64,000 nt of DNA. Origin: Actinomycetota bacterium. Its GTDB lineage: Bacteria > Actinomycetota > Geothermincolia > Geothermincolales > RBG-13-55-18. The notes under the pieces are model-generated. The model made no database searches, was not told the origin of the DNA, and was given only the letters and a program-made list of their open reading frames with translations. The DNA is taken from NCBI GenBank assembly GCA_013178005.1, contig JABLXL010000023.1:1-64000 (forward strand), in the 5' to 3' direction. Position numbers and translations under genes: made by a program. Shown here piece by piece: positions 53,803-63,223 of the stretch (position 1 is its first letter; each line of letters begins with the position of its first letter).

Positions 53803-54657
53803 ATGATGGAAATAGACGGGGGCACCGAGCTCACCGGCATCCTAGGTCATGACATCTCCTATACCTTGTCGCCCGCCATGCACAACGCCGCCTTTCGTCA
53901 CTACGGCCTGAACTGGGCATACCTACCCTTGCGCGTTGCTCCGGAGGGACTTGGAGCCGCCGTGGAGGGGCTGAGGGCGCTGGGTTTCCGCGGCTTCAAC
54001 GTCACCATCCCCCACAAGTTGAGGATAGCGGGGCTGGTGGACTGCCTGGAGGGCGACGCGGAGATGCTCGGGGCCGTCAACACCGTGGTGGCCGATAACG
54101 GCATGCTCGTGGGCTACAACACCGACGTCGAAGGCTTCCGCGCTTTCCTCCGCGAGCTGGGCGTCGACATCGGCGGCACAGCGGTCATGGTCATCGGGGC
54201 TGGCGGCGCGGCCAGGGCGGTGGCCTTGGCCGTGGCGAGGGAGGGAGTAGCCGAAATCCTGGTTGTTAACCGGACGTCCGAGAGGGCGGTTGAACTGGCG
54301 GAGGCGTTAAAGAAGGCGGTACCCTCGACCGAGATATCAGTAAGGAGCTTCGACCGCGAGGGCATGCACGGGGCGGGTGGATGCTCCCTCGTGGTGAACT
54401 GTACGCCCTTGGCGGAGATGGAAGACCTGCCGCTTGATCGCAGGGATTTTGCGCCGGGAACCTGGGCGGTGGACCTGAAATACGGCGAGCCCACGGGTTT
54501 TCTGCGCAAGGCGGAGTCATGGGGGGCCTTGACCGCGGGAGGAGAGGGCATGCTCCTGCACCAGGCGGGACTGTCCTTCCGCCTCTGGACGGGAAAGGAG
54601 CCGCCCCTGGAGGAGATGCGATCAGCGCTCCAGCGGGCGATCTCGGAGACGGCTTGA
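53803..54657 (+). CDS. aroE: Shikimate dehydrogenase
   Basis: NADPH-dependent reduction of 3-dehydroshikimate, 284 residues. The substrate site is LSPAMHNAAF, the catalytic lysine lies in NVTIPHKLR, the aspartate in GYNTDVEGF, and the cofactor loop is VIGAGGAARAVALA. A second ATG at 53806 is also possible. aroC begins 9 kb downstream, with the pilus cluster in between. The pilB frame touches its stop. Confidence 0.95.
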   Translation: MMEIDGGTELTGILGHDISYTLSPAMHNAAFRHYGLNWAYLPLRVAPEGLGAAVEGLRALGFRGFNVTIPHKLRIAGLVDCLEGDAEMLGAVNTVVADNGMLVGYNTDVEGFRAFLRELGVDIGGTAVMVIGAGGAARAVALAVAREGVAEILVVNRTSERAVELAEALKKAVPSTEISVRSFDREGMHGAGGCSLVVNCTPLAEMEDLPLDRRDFAPGTWAVDLKYGEPTGFLRKAESWGALTAGGEGMLLHQAGLSFRLWTGKEPPLEEMRSALQRAISETA

Positions 54658-54677
54658 CGGAGACGGGGACGACGCTC

Positions 54678-56345
54678 ATGCAGAAGCCGAAGAAGGAAAA
54701 ACTAGGCCAGATACTGATCAAGAACCGCATCATCACCGAGGAGCAACTCGAGCAGGCGCTGGAGCGCCAGCGGGAGACGGGCGAGTCCCTGGGCAGGGTG
54801 CTCATCGACCTGAAGATGGTGAGCGAGGGGGCCCTCACCTCCATCCTGGCGCGGCAGATAGGCCTCAAGTACGTAGACCTCGCCAACTACGACGTGGACA
54901 TAGCCGCATCCTCTCTGGTCGATGCCGAGGTGGCGCGTCGCTATTCACTCATCCCCGTTGGCTTCGAAGGGGACAAGCTGCTGGTGGCCATGGCCGACCC
55001 CACCAACGTTTTCGCGCTGGACGACATACGCATCATGACCGGCATGGACATCGAGCCCCTGGTGGCCACCAGGGAGGACATCGTATCTGCCATTAACCGT
55101 TACTGCCGCACCGAAACCGACCTCGACATCAGCACCGATGATATGACCAAGGACGTTGCTGAGACGGGTGAAGAGGCGGAGGCCGACGACGCCCCCATCG
55201 TGAAGTACGTCAACCTGCTCATAAGCGAGGCGGTGAACGACCGCGCCAGCGACGTGCACATCGAGCCCATGGAGAACGACGTTCGCATCCGCTACCGCAT
55301 TGACGGCGTGCTGCACGAGATAAGGAGGAACCCCAAGGCCATACATTCCGGGGTGGTGGCGAGGATAAAGGTCATGGCGGACATGAACATCGCGGAAAAG
55401 CGCCTGCCCCAGGACGGGAGGGCCTCGGTGGATATCCTCGGCAAGCCCGTCGATCTGCGCGTGGCCTCCCTGCCCACCATTCACGGGGAAAAGATCGTCA
55501 TGCGCATCCTGGACAAAAGCGCCTCTTTGATGAGCCTGGAGGAACTTGGCTTCAGCGAGGACCTGCTGGAGAAGTACGCCCGCAGCTTCCATAAACCCTA
55601 CGGCACCATCATGGTCACGGGTCCCACGGGCAGCGGGAAGACCACCACCCTCTACGCCACCCTGAACGTGCTCAACTCCATTAAACTCAACATCATCACC
55701 GTGGAAGACCCCGTGGAGTACCGCCTGCCCCTGATCAACCAGGTGCAGGTACATTACAAGGCGGGGCTGACCTTCGCTTCCGCCCTGCGCTCCATCCTGC
55801 GCTGCGACCCGGATATCGTGATGATCGGCGAGATCAGGGACCCGGAATCGGCGCAGATCGCCATCGAGTCCGCCCTCACCGGTCACCTGGTGCTATCCAC
55901 CCTCCACACCAACGACGCGCCCAGCGCCCTCACCCGCCTGCTGGAAATGGGGATCGAGCCCTTCCTCATCGCCTCCGCGGTGGACTGCGTAAGCTCCCAG
56001 AGGCTGGCGCGCCGGCTGTGCGAACGCTGCAAGGAGGCCTACGAGCCGGACCTGGAGTACCTTGAGAAGATAGGTTTTCCCTGGGACGAGAGGACGGACC
56101 AGGTGCTGTTCAGGCCACGCGGCTGTCCCGCATGCAACAACACCGGCTTCAAGGGCAGGGTCGGAATCTACGAGGTGCTCGAGGTGACGGAGAACATCGA
56201 ACACCTGGTGGCGAGAAATGCGCCGCACGTGGAGATTGCGGAGATGGCGAGGTCGGAGGGGATGAGGACTCTGCGGGATGAGGGCTTCATGAAGGTAAAG
56301 GAGGGGTTGACCTCCATCGACGAGGTCCTCAGGGTCATCATGTGA
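54678..56345 (+). CDS. pilB: Type IV pilus extension ATPase PilB
   Basis: Hexameric motor for pilin polymerisation, 555 residues. The N-terminal GspE-type domain has KLGQILIKNRIITEEQLEQ. The ATPase core has VTGPTGSGKTTTLYATLN, an Asp box, and Walker B in MIGEIRDPESAQIA. The zinc-binding tetracysteine CERCKE...CPACNNTG is kept. A TTG at 54654 overlapping the aroE stop as TTGA could add eight residues and couple translation. pilT and pilC follow. Confidence 0.95.
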   Translation: MQKPKKEKLGQILIKNRIITEEQLEQALERQRETGESLGRVLIDLKMVSEGALTSILARQIGLKYVDLANYDVDIAASSLVDAEVARRYSLIPVGFEGDKLLVAMADPTNVFALDDIRIMTGMDIEPLVATREDIVSAINRYCRTETDLDISTDDMTKDVAETGEEAEADDAPIVKYVNLLISEAVNDRASDVHIEPMENDVRIRYRIDGVLHEIRRNPKAIHSGVVARIKVMADMNIAEKRLPQDGRASVDILGKPVDLRVASLPTIHGEKIVMRILDKSASLMSLEELGFSEDLLEKYARSFHKPYGTIMVTGPTGSGKTTTLYATLNVLNSIKLNIITVEDPVEYRLPLINQVQVHYKAGLTFASALRSILRCDPDIVMIGEIRDPESAQIAIESALTGHLVLSTLHTNDAPSALTRLLEMGIEPFLIASAVDCVSSQRLARRLCERCKEAYEPDLEYLEKIGFPWDERTDQVLFRPRGCPACNNTGFKGRVGIYEVLEVTENIEHLVARNAPHVEIAEMARSEGMRTLRDEGFMKVKEGLTSIDEVLRVIM

Positions 56346-56706
56346 GTAAGCAATCTGGTAGGATATGGCATCGAGGCAAGCACGGGCGAGGATAGAAGCT
56401 ATTTGGATTTAGAAGGCGCGCGAGAGGGCCGATTCTCGTGGAAGAATGATCGAACAGATGGCAAGGGCGCACAGGGGACGATGATCGAAGTCGGGGCACC
56501 GCGTCCGCGGGGTTGTGTTGATGGGTTTGGATGGAAGAAAATAGGGATGGCTGGGCGTGAGAGTCCGGGAGTCAGGCTGTGGCGGGGGATTCCGGGAGAC
56601 CGAAGGTCCAGTGATATTTCATGGATAGGGAACTGGCCATGAAGCGTGAGAGGCGCGCGGGCCGGTTTCGGCGGAGAGGGTTTACGCAAGGAGAGGAGGA
56701 ACGGCA
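56346..56706 (+). other. Intergenic region between pilB and pilT
   Basis: About 361 bp with no supported gene. No clear promoter or terminator was found. GAGGAGG at 56694-56700 is the ribosome site of pilT. Confidence 0.35.
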
Positions 56707-57774
56707 TTGGCTGTGAAGCTCGATATCAATGAGTTGCTGGAAGAGGTGCTGGTGAGGGGAGCCTCGGACCTCCATATAACCGTGGGGGCGCCCCCCGTTA
56801 TGCGCATCAACGGAGTGCTGGTGAGGCTGGAAGAATATCCCAGGCTAACTTCAAATGACACCAGGGATATGGTCTACAGCATCCTCACCGCCCGTCAGAG
56901 GGAGCAGCTGGAGAGCAACCTGGAATACGACCTCTCCTATTCCGTGCCGGGGAGCGCCCGCTTCCGCGTAAACGCGTACTTCCAGCGCAACAGCATCGGG
57001 GCGGCGTTCCGCATCATCCCTTACCGTATAAAGACCATTCAAGAGCTGCATCTTCCGCAAGTGCTGGAGGAGTTCTGCATGCTGCCGCGCGGGTTCATCC
57101 TCGTCACCGGCCCCACGGGGCAGGGGAAGTCCACCACCCTGGCGGCGATGATCAACGTCATCAATGAGACGCGGAACCTGCACATCATCACCGTCGAGGA
57201 TCCCATCGAATTCCTGCACGTGCACAAGAAATGCATCGTCAACCAGCGCGAGGTAGGTGGAGACACCCATTCCTTCTCCAACGCGCTCAAATACGTGTTG
57301 CGCCAGGACCCGGACGTGATCCTGGTGGGGGAGATGAGGGACCTGGAGACCATTTCCACAGCACTCACTGCAGCGGAGACGGGACACCTGGTCTTCGCAA
57401 CCCTGCATACCCAGGACGCTCCCCAGACCATTGACCGCATCATCGACGTGTTCCCCACCTATCAGCAGCAACAGGTGCGCATGCAGCTAGCGGGCACCAT
57501 CCAGGCCATCGTGACCCAGCAGCTTCTGCCCACCAAGGATGGTCAGGGACGCATCCCCGCGGTGGAGGTGATGGTGGCCACGTCCGCCATCCGCAACCTC
57601 ATCCGCGAGGCCAAAGCTCACCAAATATATTCCGCCATGCAGGCGGGAGGCCAGTACAAGATGCAGACCATGGATCACTCCATAGCTGCCCTTTACAAGC
57701 GGGGAATCATCAGCTACGAGGTGGCCATGGGTCGCTGCAACAACCGCGACGAGATGGTCAGGCTCATCGGATAA
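56707..57774 (+). CDS. pilT: Type IV pilus retraction ATPase PilT
   Basis: Motor that depolymerises pili for twitching, 355 residues. The Walker A is TGPTGQGKSTTLAAMI, the Asp box ITVEDPIEFLH, Walker B ILVGEMRDLETI, and the PilT-specific motif AIRNLIREAKAHQI is present. This last motif distinguishes it from PilB-like paralogues. TTG start six bases after GAGGAGG. Presence of PilT predicts retractile pili. Confidence 0.96.
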   Translation: MAVKLDINELLEEVLVRGASDLHITVGAPPVMRINGVLVRLEEYPRLTSNDTRDMVYSILTARQREQLESNLEYDLSYSVPGSARFRVNAYFQRNSIGAAFRIIPYRIKTIQELHLPQVLEEFCMLPRGFILVTGPTGQGKSTTLAAMINVINETRNLHIITVEDPIEFLHVHKKCIVNQREVGGDTHSFSNALKYVLRQDPDVILVGEMRDLETISTALTAAETGHLVFATLHTQDAPQTIDRIIDVFPTYQQQQVRMQLAGTIQAIVTQQLLPTKDGQGRIPAVEVMVATSAIRNLIREAKAHQIYSAMQAGGQYKMQTMDHSIAALYKRGIISYEVAMGRCNNRDEMVRLIG

Positions 57775-58046
57775 CGGGTTGATTCTTTCAGGCGTACGAA
57801 GTTGGTCCTCCGGGCGATTTAAAAAAAGGGGGTCGAGGACATAAAGGAAAAGTGGTTGATTAACGATATATTACAAAAAGCGTAAATTAAATAAAAGCAA
57901 AGTGGTCTGGAGATAAAAAAGATAAAAGCTGTTGGATAAGGTAAAAGAGTAAACGAGTTGACATTTCTGTTGAAAAAGTAATATTTTCATGACATGGGCG
58001 GCGTGAAGTGTAAGGCCGAGGGGGCTGAGCAAAGGAGCGTGCGGTC
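57775..58046 (+). promoter_or_regulatory. A-rich strand-biased region with candidate pilC promoter
   Basis: From about 57820 to 57990 the + strand is strongly A/purine-rich, with repeated GATAAAA-like words, in an otherwise GC-rich genome. TTGACA at 57958-57963 is followed by TAATAT (57979-57984, spacing 15) or TATTTT (57982-57987, spacing 18). AAGGAG at 58032-58037 serves the pilC TTG start. Confidence 0.5.
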
Positions 58047-59273
58047 TTGGCGCAGACCTATTCCTACCGTGTAAGGGACAAGCAGGGCAAGATAATCACA
58101 GGCAAACTGGAGGCCGACAACGAGGCTCTGGTCTCGCAGCGACTGCGTGAGATGGGCTATTTCGTCATAGCCGTCGAGGAGGAAAGGGTTTCCCTCACCA
58201 AGAAGGAGATCCGCATCTTCCAACCCAAGGTCAAGGGCAAGGACATCACCGTTTTCACCCGCCAGTTCGCCACCATGATCAACGCCGGCCTCCCGCTGGT
58301 GAAATGCCTGAGCATCCTCTCTGAGCAGACGGAGAGCCCCGTGCTCTCGGAGGTGGTGGCGGACGTGCAGCACGAGGTGGAGATGGGCCGATCCCTCTCG
58401 GAGGCGATGTCCAAGCACGGCAACATCTTCAAGGACCTCTACACCAGCATGGTGAAGGCGGGCGAGATCGGCGGCGTGCTGGACGACGTCTTGCTTCGTA
58501 TCGCCACCACCCTGGAGAGCGAGGACGAGATAAGGCGGAGGATAAAATCGGCGTTGACCTATCCCGTGGCCATGTTCGCCATATCCATCCTGTTGTTGAT
58601 CGTCATGCTGGTGTTCGTGGTGCCAGTATTCGAGAGGATGTTCTCCCAGATGGGAGCGACCCTGCCCTTCCTCACCCGTATCATCATGGGCATAAGCCAC
58701 TTCCTGGTTAGTTGGAAGGGTGCAGTGCTCCTGATACTCCTCATCGTGGGAGGGGTGTTTTTGCGCAGGTGGCTGAAGACACCGGCGGGGCGCCGGAGGC
58801 TGGACGCGCTGAAACTGAAACTGCCGGTGTTCGGATCCTTGTTCCACAAGATGGCGCTTTCACGCTTCTCCCGCACCCTGGGAACCCTGGTCTCCAGCGG
58901 CGTGCCTATCCTACAGGCGCTGGAGATCACCTCCAACACGGTGGGCAACGTGCTGGTGGCTGAGGCGGTCGAGAACGTGAGGGCGGGCGTGAAGGAGGGG
59001 GATTCCATTGCCCGTCCCCTCGGTCAGAGCGCGCTCTTTCCGCCCATGGTCACCCAGATGCTGGCCATCGGAGAGGAAACCGGCGCCCTCGATACCATGC
59101 TCAACAAGGTCTCCGATTTCTACGACTCGGAGATTTCCGCCACTGTGGAGGCGCTTACCTCGTTGCTGGAGCCTCTGCTCATCGTCTTCCTGGGAATCGT
59201 GGTGGGCACCATCGTCATCGCGCTGTACATGCCCATATTCTCCCTTGTCACACAGTTCACCAAGCAGTCATAG
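58047..59273 (+). CDS. pilC: Type IV pilus inner-membrane platform protein PilC
   Basis: Polytopic platform coupling the motors to the growing pilus, 408 residues. It has two GspF domains, each with a hydrophobic end. Visible are QTYSYRVRDKQGKIITGKLE at the start, TRQFATMINAGLPLVKCL in the first domain, SRTLGTLVSSGVPILQALEI and AIGEETGALDTMLNKV in the second, and a terminal membrane helix. The TTG start lies nine bases after AAGGAG. Confidence 0.95.
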   Translation: MAQTYSYRVRDKQGKIITGKLEADNEALVSQRLREMGYFVIAVEEERVSLTKKEIRIFQPKVKGKDITVFTRQFATMINAGLPLVKCLSILSEQTESPVLSEVVADVQHEVEMGRSLSEAMSKHGNIFKDLYTSMVKAGEIGGVLDDVLLRIATTLESEDEIRRRIKSALTYPVAMFAISILLLIVMLVFVVPVFERMFSQMGATLPFLTRIIMGISHFLVSWKGAVLLILLIVGGVFLRRWLKTPAGRRRLDALKLKLPVFGSLFHKMALSRFSRTLGTLVSSGVPILQALEITSNTVGNVLVAEAVENVRAGVKEGDSIARPLGQSALFPPMVTQMLAIGEETGALDTMLNKVSDFYDSEISATVEALTSLLEPLLIVFLGIVVGTIVIALYMPIFSLVTQFTKQS

Positions 59274-59665
59274 CGCGCATGGATCAAGGGAGGCCTTTCC
59301 CGAACCGTATCTAGGGCTGTCTCCTCATAGCCACACGGTAGTGAGAACAAGGAATGGCTTATGGGGCTCGGGAACGGTTGATCTAACCTGCGGCGTGATC
59401 GCAAAAGGTCAAAAAGCCCTCATAGTGGAAATTTATATTGGCGGGTGATCCAGGCGAAGCGAGACTTGGGACACGTTTTCTGTTGCGCCTGTTTATTATT
59501 GACAAAAAGAATTAATTATATATAAGATATTAAGGAAATGTGAAAGATTACAAAAAGAGCTAAAGTTAGTTGCTGAAGTGGGCGATGAATATTATTGGCG
59601 CTTTCTGGAGTGACCATTAGTTTATTGTCATCTAATGGGAGAGCGGATTAGATGGAGGTCCGCGG
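59274..59665 (+). other. Intergenic region with a second AT-rich island before the HTH-pilM genes
   Basis: About 392 bp. The first 190 bp hold nothing recognisable. From about 59490 to 59640 the sequence is AT-rich and contains the promoter listed next. GGAGGT at 59654-59659 is the ribosome site of the HTH gene. Confidence 0.45.
59499..59528 (+). promoter_or_regulatory. Promoter TTGACA with TATAAG/TAAGAT for HTH-pilMNO
   Basis: TTGACA at 59499-59504 is followed by TATAAG (59521-59526, spacing 16) or TAAGAT (59523-59528, spacing 18). The leader to the TTG at 59666 is about 130 nt. Confidence 0.6.
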
Positions 59666-59881
59666 TTGGCGGAGCGATTCAGCAACAAGCTATTGACGGT
59701 CAACGAAGTGGCTAATATCTTGAGGGTGTCCAACATGACGGTATACCGGCTGGTTAAGGGCGGCCAGATTCCGGCGATAAGGGTTGGGAAGAACTACCGC
59801 ATCAAGGAAAGCGACGTAAACGACTACCTTAACCGGGGAAGCCAGAGGACGGGCGGGACGGATACTGGGGGTAGAGGATGA
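59666..59881 (+). CDS. Small excisionase-type helix-turn-helix DNA-binding protein
   Basis: A 71-residue protein of the HTH_17/MerR-like excisionase family. The fold is seen in LLTVNEVANILRVSNMTVYR followed by LVKGGQIPAIRVGKNYRI and a final helix ESDVNDYLNRG. TTG start six bases after GGAGGT. Its stop overlaps the pilM ATG (ATGA). No integrase is nearby, so it is more likely a regulator or architectural DNA binder of the pilus genes than a phage excisionase. Confidence 0.85.
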   Translation: MAERFSNKLLTVNEVANILRVSNMTVYRLVKGGQIPAIRVGKNYRIKESDVNDYLNRGSQRTGGTDTGGRG

Positions 59882-60939
59882 GTCCAAGAAAAGCCCAGGT
59901 GGCGGTGGGGCTGGACATCAGTTCCAACTCGCTCAAGGTGGCTGCAATCGACATCCAGAAAGGCGAACCCATCCTGAACACGCTGGGGATCGTCCGTATC
60001 CCCGAAGGCGTGGTAAGGGACGGGGAGGTGGAAGACGGGGTAACCCTGGTCGAGTCCCTCAAGGAGCTCTGGCAGGTGACCGGCCTGAAGGAAAAGTCCG
60101 TTATCTTGGGCATTGCCAACCAGAAGGTGATCGTCCGGCCTATCGAGCTTCCCTACATGGAGAAGGAGGAGCTGGATAGCGCTTTGCGTTTCCAGGTGCA
60201 GGAGTTCATCCCCATTCCCATAGAGGACGCCATACTGGATTTCGACATCATCGAGGAGTTCATGACCGCAGAGGAGGAGCGCATGCTTACGGTGCTCCTG
60301 GTGGCCGCTCATAAGGACATGATACAGAGCTTCGTGGAGGTTCTTAAAGCGGCAGGGCTATCCCCCTCTGCGATAGACCTTAAGGCATTTGCGCTTCCCC
60401 GGTCTCTGATACCGTTGCAGGAGCTGAGGGCTGCCTATGAGGGCGGCGAGGCGGTGTGTCTCATCAATGTTGGGGCGGGGATAACCAACATCGCCATCGT
60501 CAAGGACAACGTGCCGCGTTTCGCGCGTTTCCTGCTCCGGGGCGGCGACGACTTCGTGCGCGCCATCGTCAATCGCCTCGACCTGGAATGGGTAGAGGCC
60601 GAGGAGATAAGGCGTGGAAGGCTGGCCAACCTCGAGGCCGACGCGGTTCTGCAACAGGAGATCTTTAACTTCGTAGGCGAGATAAGGCGCTCAATAGACT
60701 ATTATATTGCGCAGACCCAGGAGCGGACCTTCAGCAAGGCGGTGGTTTCTGGAAGCGGCTCGATGACGGTAAACCTCGTCCAGGAGCTGAACAAGGGGCT
60801 GAGGATGCCGGTGGAGGTAGGCCGGCCGTATCAGAACGTGCAGATGGGCAAGCTACCGTATACGCCCGAGGAGCTGGCGGAGATCGAGCCGGCGGTGGCG
60901 GTCTGCGTGGGGTTGGCGTTGCGGGAGGTAGTGGAATGA
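59878..60939 (+). CDS. pilM: Type IV pilus assembly protein PilM
   Basis: Actin-like cytoplasmic ATPase that anchors the PilN-PilO subcomplex, 353 residues. Visible are VAVGLDISSNSLKVAAIDI at the N-terminus, QEFIPIPIEDAILDFDII, LINVGAGITNIAIVKDNVP as phosphate-binding loop, and VVSGSGSMTVNLVQELN. ATGA overlaps couple it to the HTH gene before and pilN after. Confidence 0.94.
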   Translation: MSPRKAQVAVGLDISSNSLKVAAIDIQKGEPILNTLGIVRIPEGVVRDGEVEDGVTLVESLKELWQVTGLKEKSVILGIANQKVIVRPIELPYMEKEELDSALRFQVQEFIPIPIEDAILDFDIIEEFMTAEEERMLTVLLVAAHKDMIQSFVEVLKAAGLSPSAIDLKAFALPRSLIPLQELRAAYEGGEAVCLINVGAGITNIAIVKDNVPRFARFLLRGGDDFVRAIVNRLDLEWVEAEEIRRGRLANLEADAVLQQEIFNFVGEIRRSIDYYIAQTQERTFSKAVVSGSGSMTVNLVQELNKGLRMPVEVGRPYQNVQMGKLPYTPEELAEIEPAVAVCVGLALREVVE

Positions 60940-61775
60940 CGAGGATTAACCTGCTGCCGCCGGAGGTAAAGGAGAAAGCGGAACGGCCGAGGCTCGCGCC
61001 CTGGTTCATACTCATGGGCGTGGTGACTATCGTGATTATAGTAGGACTGTTCTTCCTCTTCAGCGCCCAGAAATCCAGCAAGGAGGACACGCTGAAGGAA
61101 AAAGAGCAGGAACTGCAGGACCTGCAGAAACAGACCAAGCCCATAGAGAAATACGAGCAGCAGCAGGCGGAGCTGAAATCGCTGAAGCAACTGCTGGACG
61201 CCGCCAACAGCGGAAGGGTCGCCTGGGCGCAGATGCTCAACGACCTCGCTATGTACGTGCCCGAGGGGCTCGCCACGGCCTCCAACCCCAGGGCGCCGGC
61301 CATTTGGCTCGCCTCTCTCGTCATCGACGCGGAGCCCCTGGAGGCCATAACGGGTGGCTTGGCTCCCACGGGTGGAGGTGCGGCGACGCCCATTTACATC
61401 GAGGGATACGCCACGCCGGCGTGGTTGTGCATCCAGACCTGGCTGCCACGGGCGAGCGACTTCAAGGCGAGAGGGTTCCTGGACGCGTATCCCTATTACT
61501 ATTACTTCAGAGGACACCCGAAGGTAGCGGAATTCTTCGTGCGCCTGCAGAACATGGAGGAATGGTCTAACCTCTGGATCGAAAGCTCCACTCAGGAGAC
61601 CATCGAAGAGACGCGATTGGTAACCGTGACCAATCAGGATGGAACCACCACCCAGGAGGAACAGACATATTCCGACTGGGCGATCCACTTCACCATCCAG
61701 GGCAGGTGGAACCCGGAAAAAGCTATCTGGCAGGCGGAGACCCCGCAGCAGGCTTCTGTTACCGGAGGTGGCTGA
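60936..61775 (+). CDS. pilN: Type IV pilus assembly protein PilN
   Basis: Single-span membrane protein of 279 residues. The opening TRINLLPPEVKEKAE is the PilM-binding motif. One helix (ILMGVVTIVIIVGLFFLFSA) and a coiled coil (LKEKEQELQDLQKQTKPIEK) follow, then an outer domain. That domain is longer than in typical PilN (about 190 residues), with an extra segment around residues 145-190. ATGA overlap with pilM; pilO starts after two bases. Confidence 0.9.
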   Translation: MTRINLLPPEVKEKAERPRLAPWFILMGVVTIVIIVGLFFLFSAQKSSKEDTLKEKEQELQDLQKQTKPIEKYEQQQAELKSLKQLLDAANSGRVAWAQMLNDLAMYVPEGLATASNPRAPAIWLASLVIDAEPLEAITGGLAPTGGGAATPIYIEGYATPAWLCIQTWLPRASDFKARGFLDAYPYYYYFRGHPKVAEFFVRLQNMEEWSNLWIESSTQETIEETRLVTVTNQDGTTTQEEQTYSDWAIHFTIQGRWNPEKAIWQAETPQQASVTGGG

Positions 61776-61776
61776 T

Positions 61777-62388
61777 ATGAAGATAAGAGCTAGCGCGGGG
61801 ATATGGCTCTTGGTGGGCGCCCTGGTTTGTATCATCTTTCTTGTGCTGGCGCTATTCCTCATCGTCTTCCCCCAGCGCAGCAAAATAAGCGACGTTGAGG
61901 AAAAGATTGACGCCGTGGAGACCAGCATTCAGACGGAGATGAACAGGCTGAACCAGCTCAGGCAGTATGAGAAGGATCCCGAGCAGTTCACGCGTCAGAT
62001 CGAGGTCATCAAAGAGCGCATTCCTGAGCAGGTAGAGCTTGCGGACATCATCGAGCAGATAGACCATGCCGCGGAGGAGTCGGGCCTGGATTTCTTTTCC
62101 TTCACTCCTCAGACACCCGTAGCGGCCCAGGGATTCTACGTGGTCACCTGCGAGACGGTATTTAACGGCAGGTATTTTAACCTGGTGGAATTCTTCAACC
62201 ACATCGAAAGGCTTCCCAGGTCCGTGAAGGTGGTGTACCTGAACATCGCTCCCGGAGACGCAGGCCTTCCCTACCTGGAGATAACCATCAGGTTTAGGGC
62301 CTTCTTCACCTCGGATAAAGGCGTGGAGCAATTGGTGACCGGCGGCGCCGCACCCGCTCCCACTGGAGGAGCGGAGGGAGGCCAGTAA
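61777..62388 (+). CDS. pilO: Type IV pilus assembly protein PilO
   Basis: Partner of PilN, 203 residues. One N-terminal helix (GIWLLVGALVCIIFLVLALF), a coiled coil (DVEEKIDAVETSIQTEMNRL), and a ferredoxin-like outer domain with VTCETVFNGRYFNLVEFFNH and a C-terminal Gly/Ala tail. The ATG at 61777 is chosen over the upstream in-frame start because GGAGGTGG precedes it and the helix is then N-terminal. Confidence 0.92.
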   Translation: MKIRASAGIWLLVGALVCIIFLVLALFLIVFPQRSKISDVEEKIDAVETSIQTEMNRLNQLRQYEKDPEQFTRQIEVIKERIPEQVELADIIEQIDHAAEESGLDFFSFTPQTPVAAQGFYVVTCETVFNGRYFNLVEFFNHIERLPRSVKVVYLNIAPGDAGLPYLEITIRFRAFFTSDKGVEQLVTGGAAPAPTGGAEGGQ

Positions 62389-62457
62389 GATGCGCAGGGG
62401 GTTGTGTTGCGGCTTTTCGGCAAGGTCGCGTGCCTTTCAAGAGGATGAGCGGGGTTG

Positions 62458-63165
62458 ATGCATATGGAGAAGAAGACCAAGAAGATGGGTGCGCGAGAAC
62501 GCGAGGAAGGAAAAGAAAAGACCACCATACGCTTGCTATGCGGGCTTGCGCTCGCAGTGATGGTGGTAGCCGTGCTGGTAATATCAGCTAAGCCTGGTTC
62601 CAGCGCGGGAGGGAAGACAGCGCTCTCCCAAGTGCTGGTTTCTCCCGACAGCGAGGTGGATATAGATTCAGAGGGACTGGCGTCGCGTGTAGTAGAGCAG
62701 AAGTTCCAGGTGCATATGGAGGAAATGGATCAGCAGCTGGGAGAGATACCGCACGTGGAGATATGGGTGCTGAACGACCCCTTCTACCCCCTTATAGGAA
62801 CAGCGGGTGACCTTAGGGACAGCGAAGGCAACCTGGCGAACAAGCAGTGGCAGATGCTGGGCTTTCCTGATTACGAACAGGCGACCGGCACCACGGGTTC
62901 CGCACCGGCGACAAGCCCTCCAAGCTCCCTTCCGGTGACCACCAGCATCCCCCAGAGGGTGGTGTTGCTGAAGGACGTCTACGAGATGCGCGGCATCAAA
63001 TATGCAGATATAAAAGTAAATGACGACACCTACACAAAGCTGAAGGCGGGAAGCGTGTTCGCGGAGGTCTTCAAGGTACAGGAGATAAAAAGCGATGACT
63101 CCGTCGTCGTGGTGTGCGGGGACGAGACCTACGAGCTGAAGGAGAACGAGCTGAGAAAGATATAG
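62458..63165 (+). CDS. PilP/GspC-like pilus-associated membrane protein (tentative)
   Basis: About 235 residues: a basic N-terminus, one membrane helix (LLCGLALAVMVVAVLVISA), a polar region with a Ser/Thr/Pro-rich linker, and a C-terminal domain of about 65 residues (LKDVYEMRGIKYADIKVNDD to the end) resembling the small beta fold of PilP and GspC. Position after pilO supports a PilP-like role. Sequence similarity is weak. The start may be TTG 62455, ATG 62458 or ATG 62464. A strong terminator follows. Confidence 0.55.
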   Translation: MHMEKKTKKMGAREREEGKEKTTIRLLCGLALAVMVVAVLVISAKPGSSAGGKTALSQVLVSPDSEVDIDSEGLASRVVEQKFQVHMEEMDQQLGEIPHVEIWVLNDPFYPLIGTAGDLRDSEGNLANKQWQMLGFPDYEQATGTTGSAPATSPPSSLPVTTSIPQRVVLLKDVYEMRGIKYADIKVNDDTYTKLKAGSVFAEVFKVQEIKSDDSVVVVCGDETYELKENELRKI

Positions 63166-63183
63166 GAATGGTGGAGGGCGGAA

Positions 63184-63207
63184 GGGCGGCGGAAACGCCG
63201 CCCTTTT
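63184..63207 (+). terminator. Rho-independent terminator of the pilus operon
   Basis: GGGCGGCG (63184-63191) pairs perfectly with CGCCGCCC (63196-63203) around a GAAA tetraloop, followed by four T. It lies 19 bases after the PilP-like stop codon. It is the clearest terminator in the window. Confidence 0.85.
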
Positions 63208-63223
63208 AAGTTGGTCAAGTCCC

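Noticed and set aside
59666-59881. Excisionase of a mobile element
   Set aside because: No integrase, attachment repeats or phage genes are nearby, and the gene is translationally coupled to pilM.
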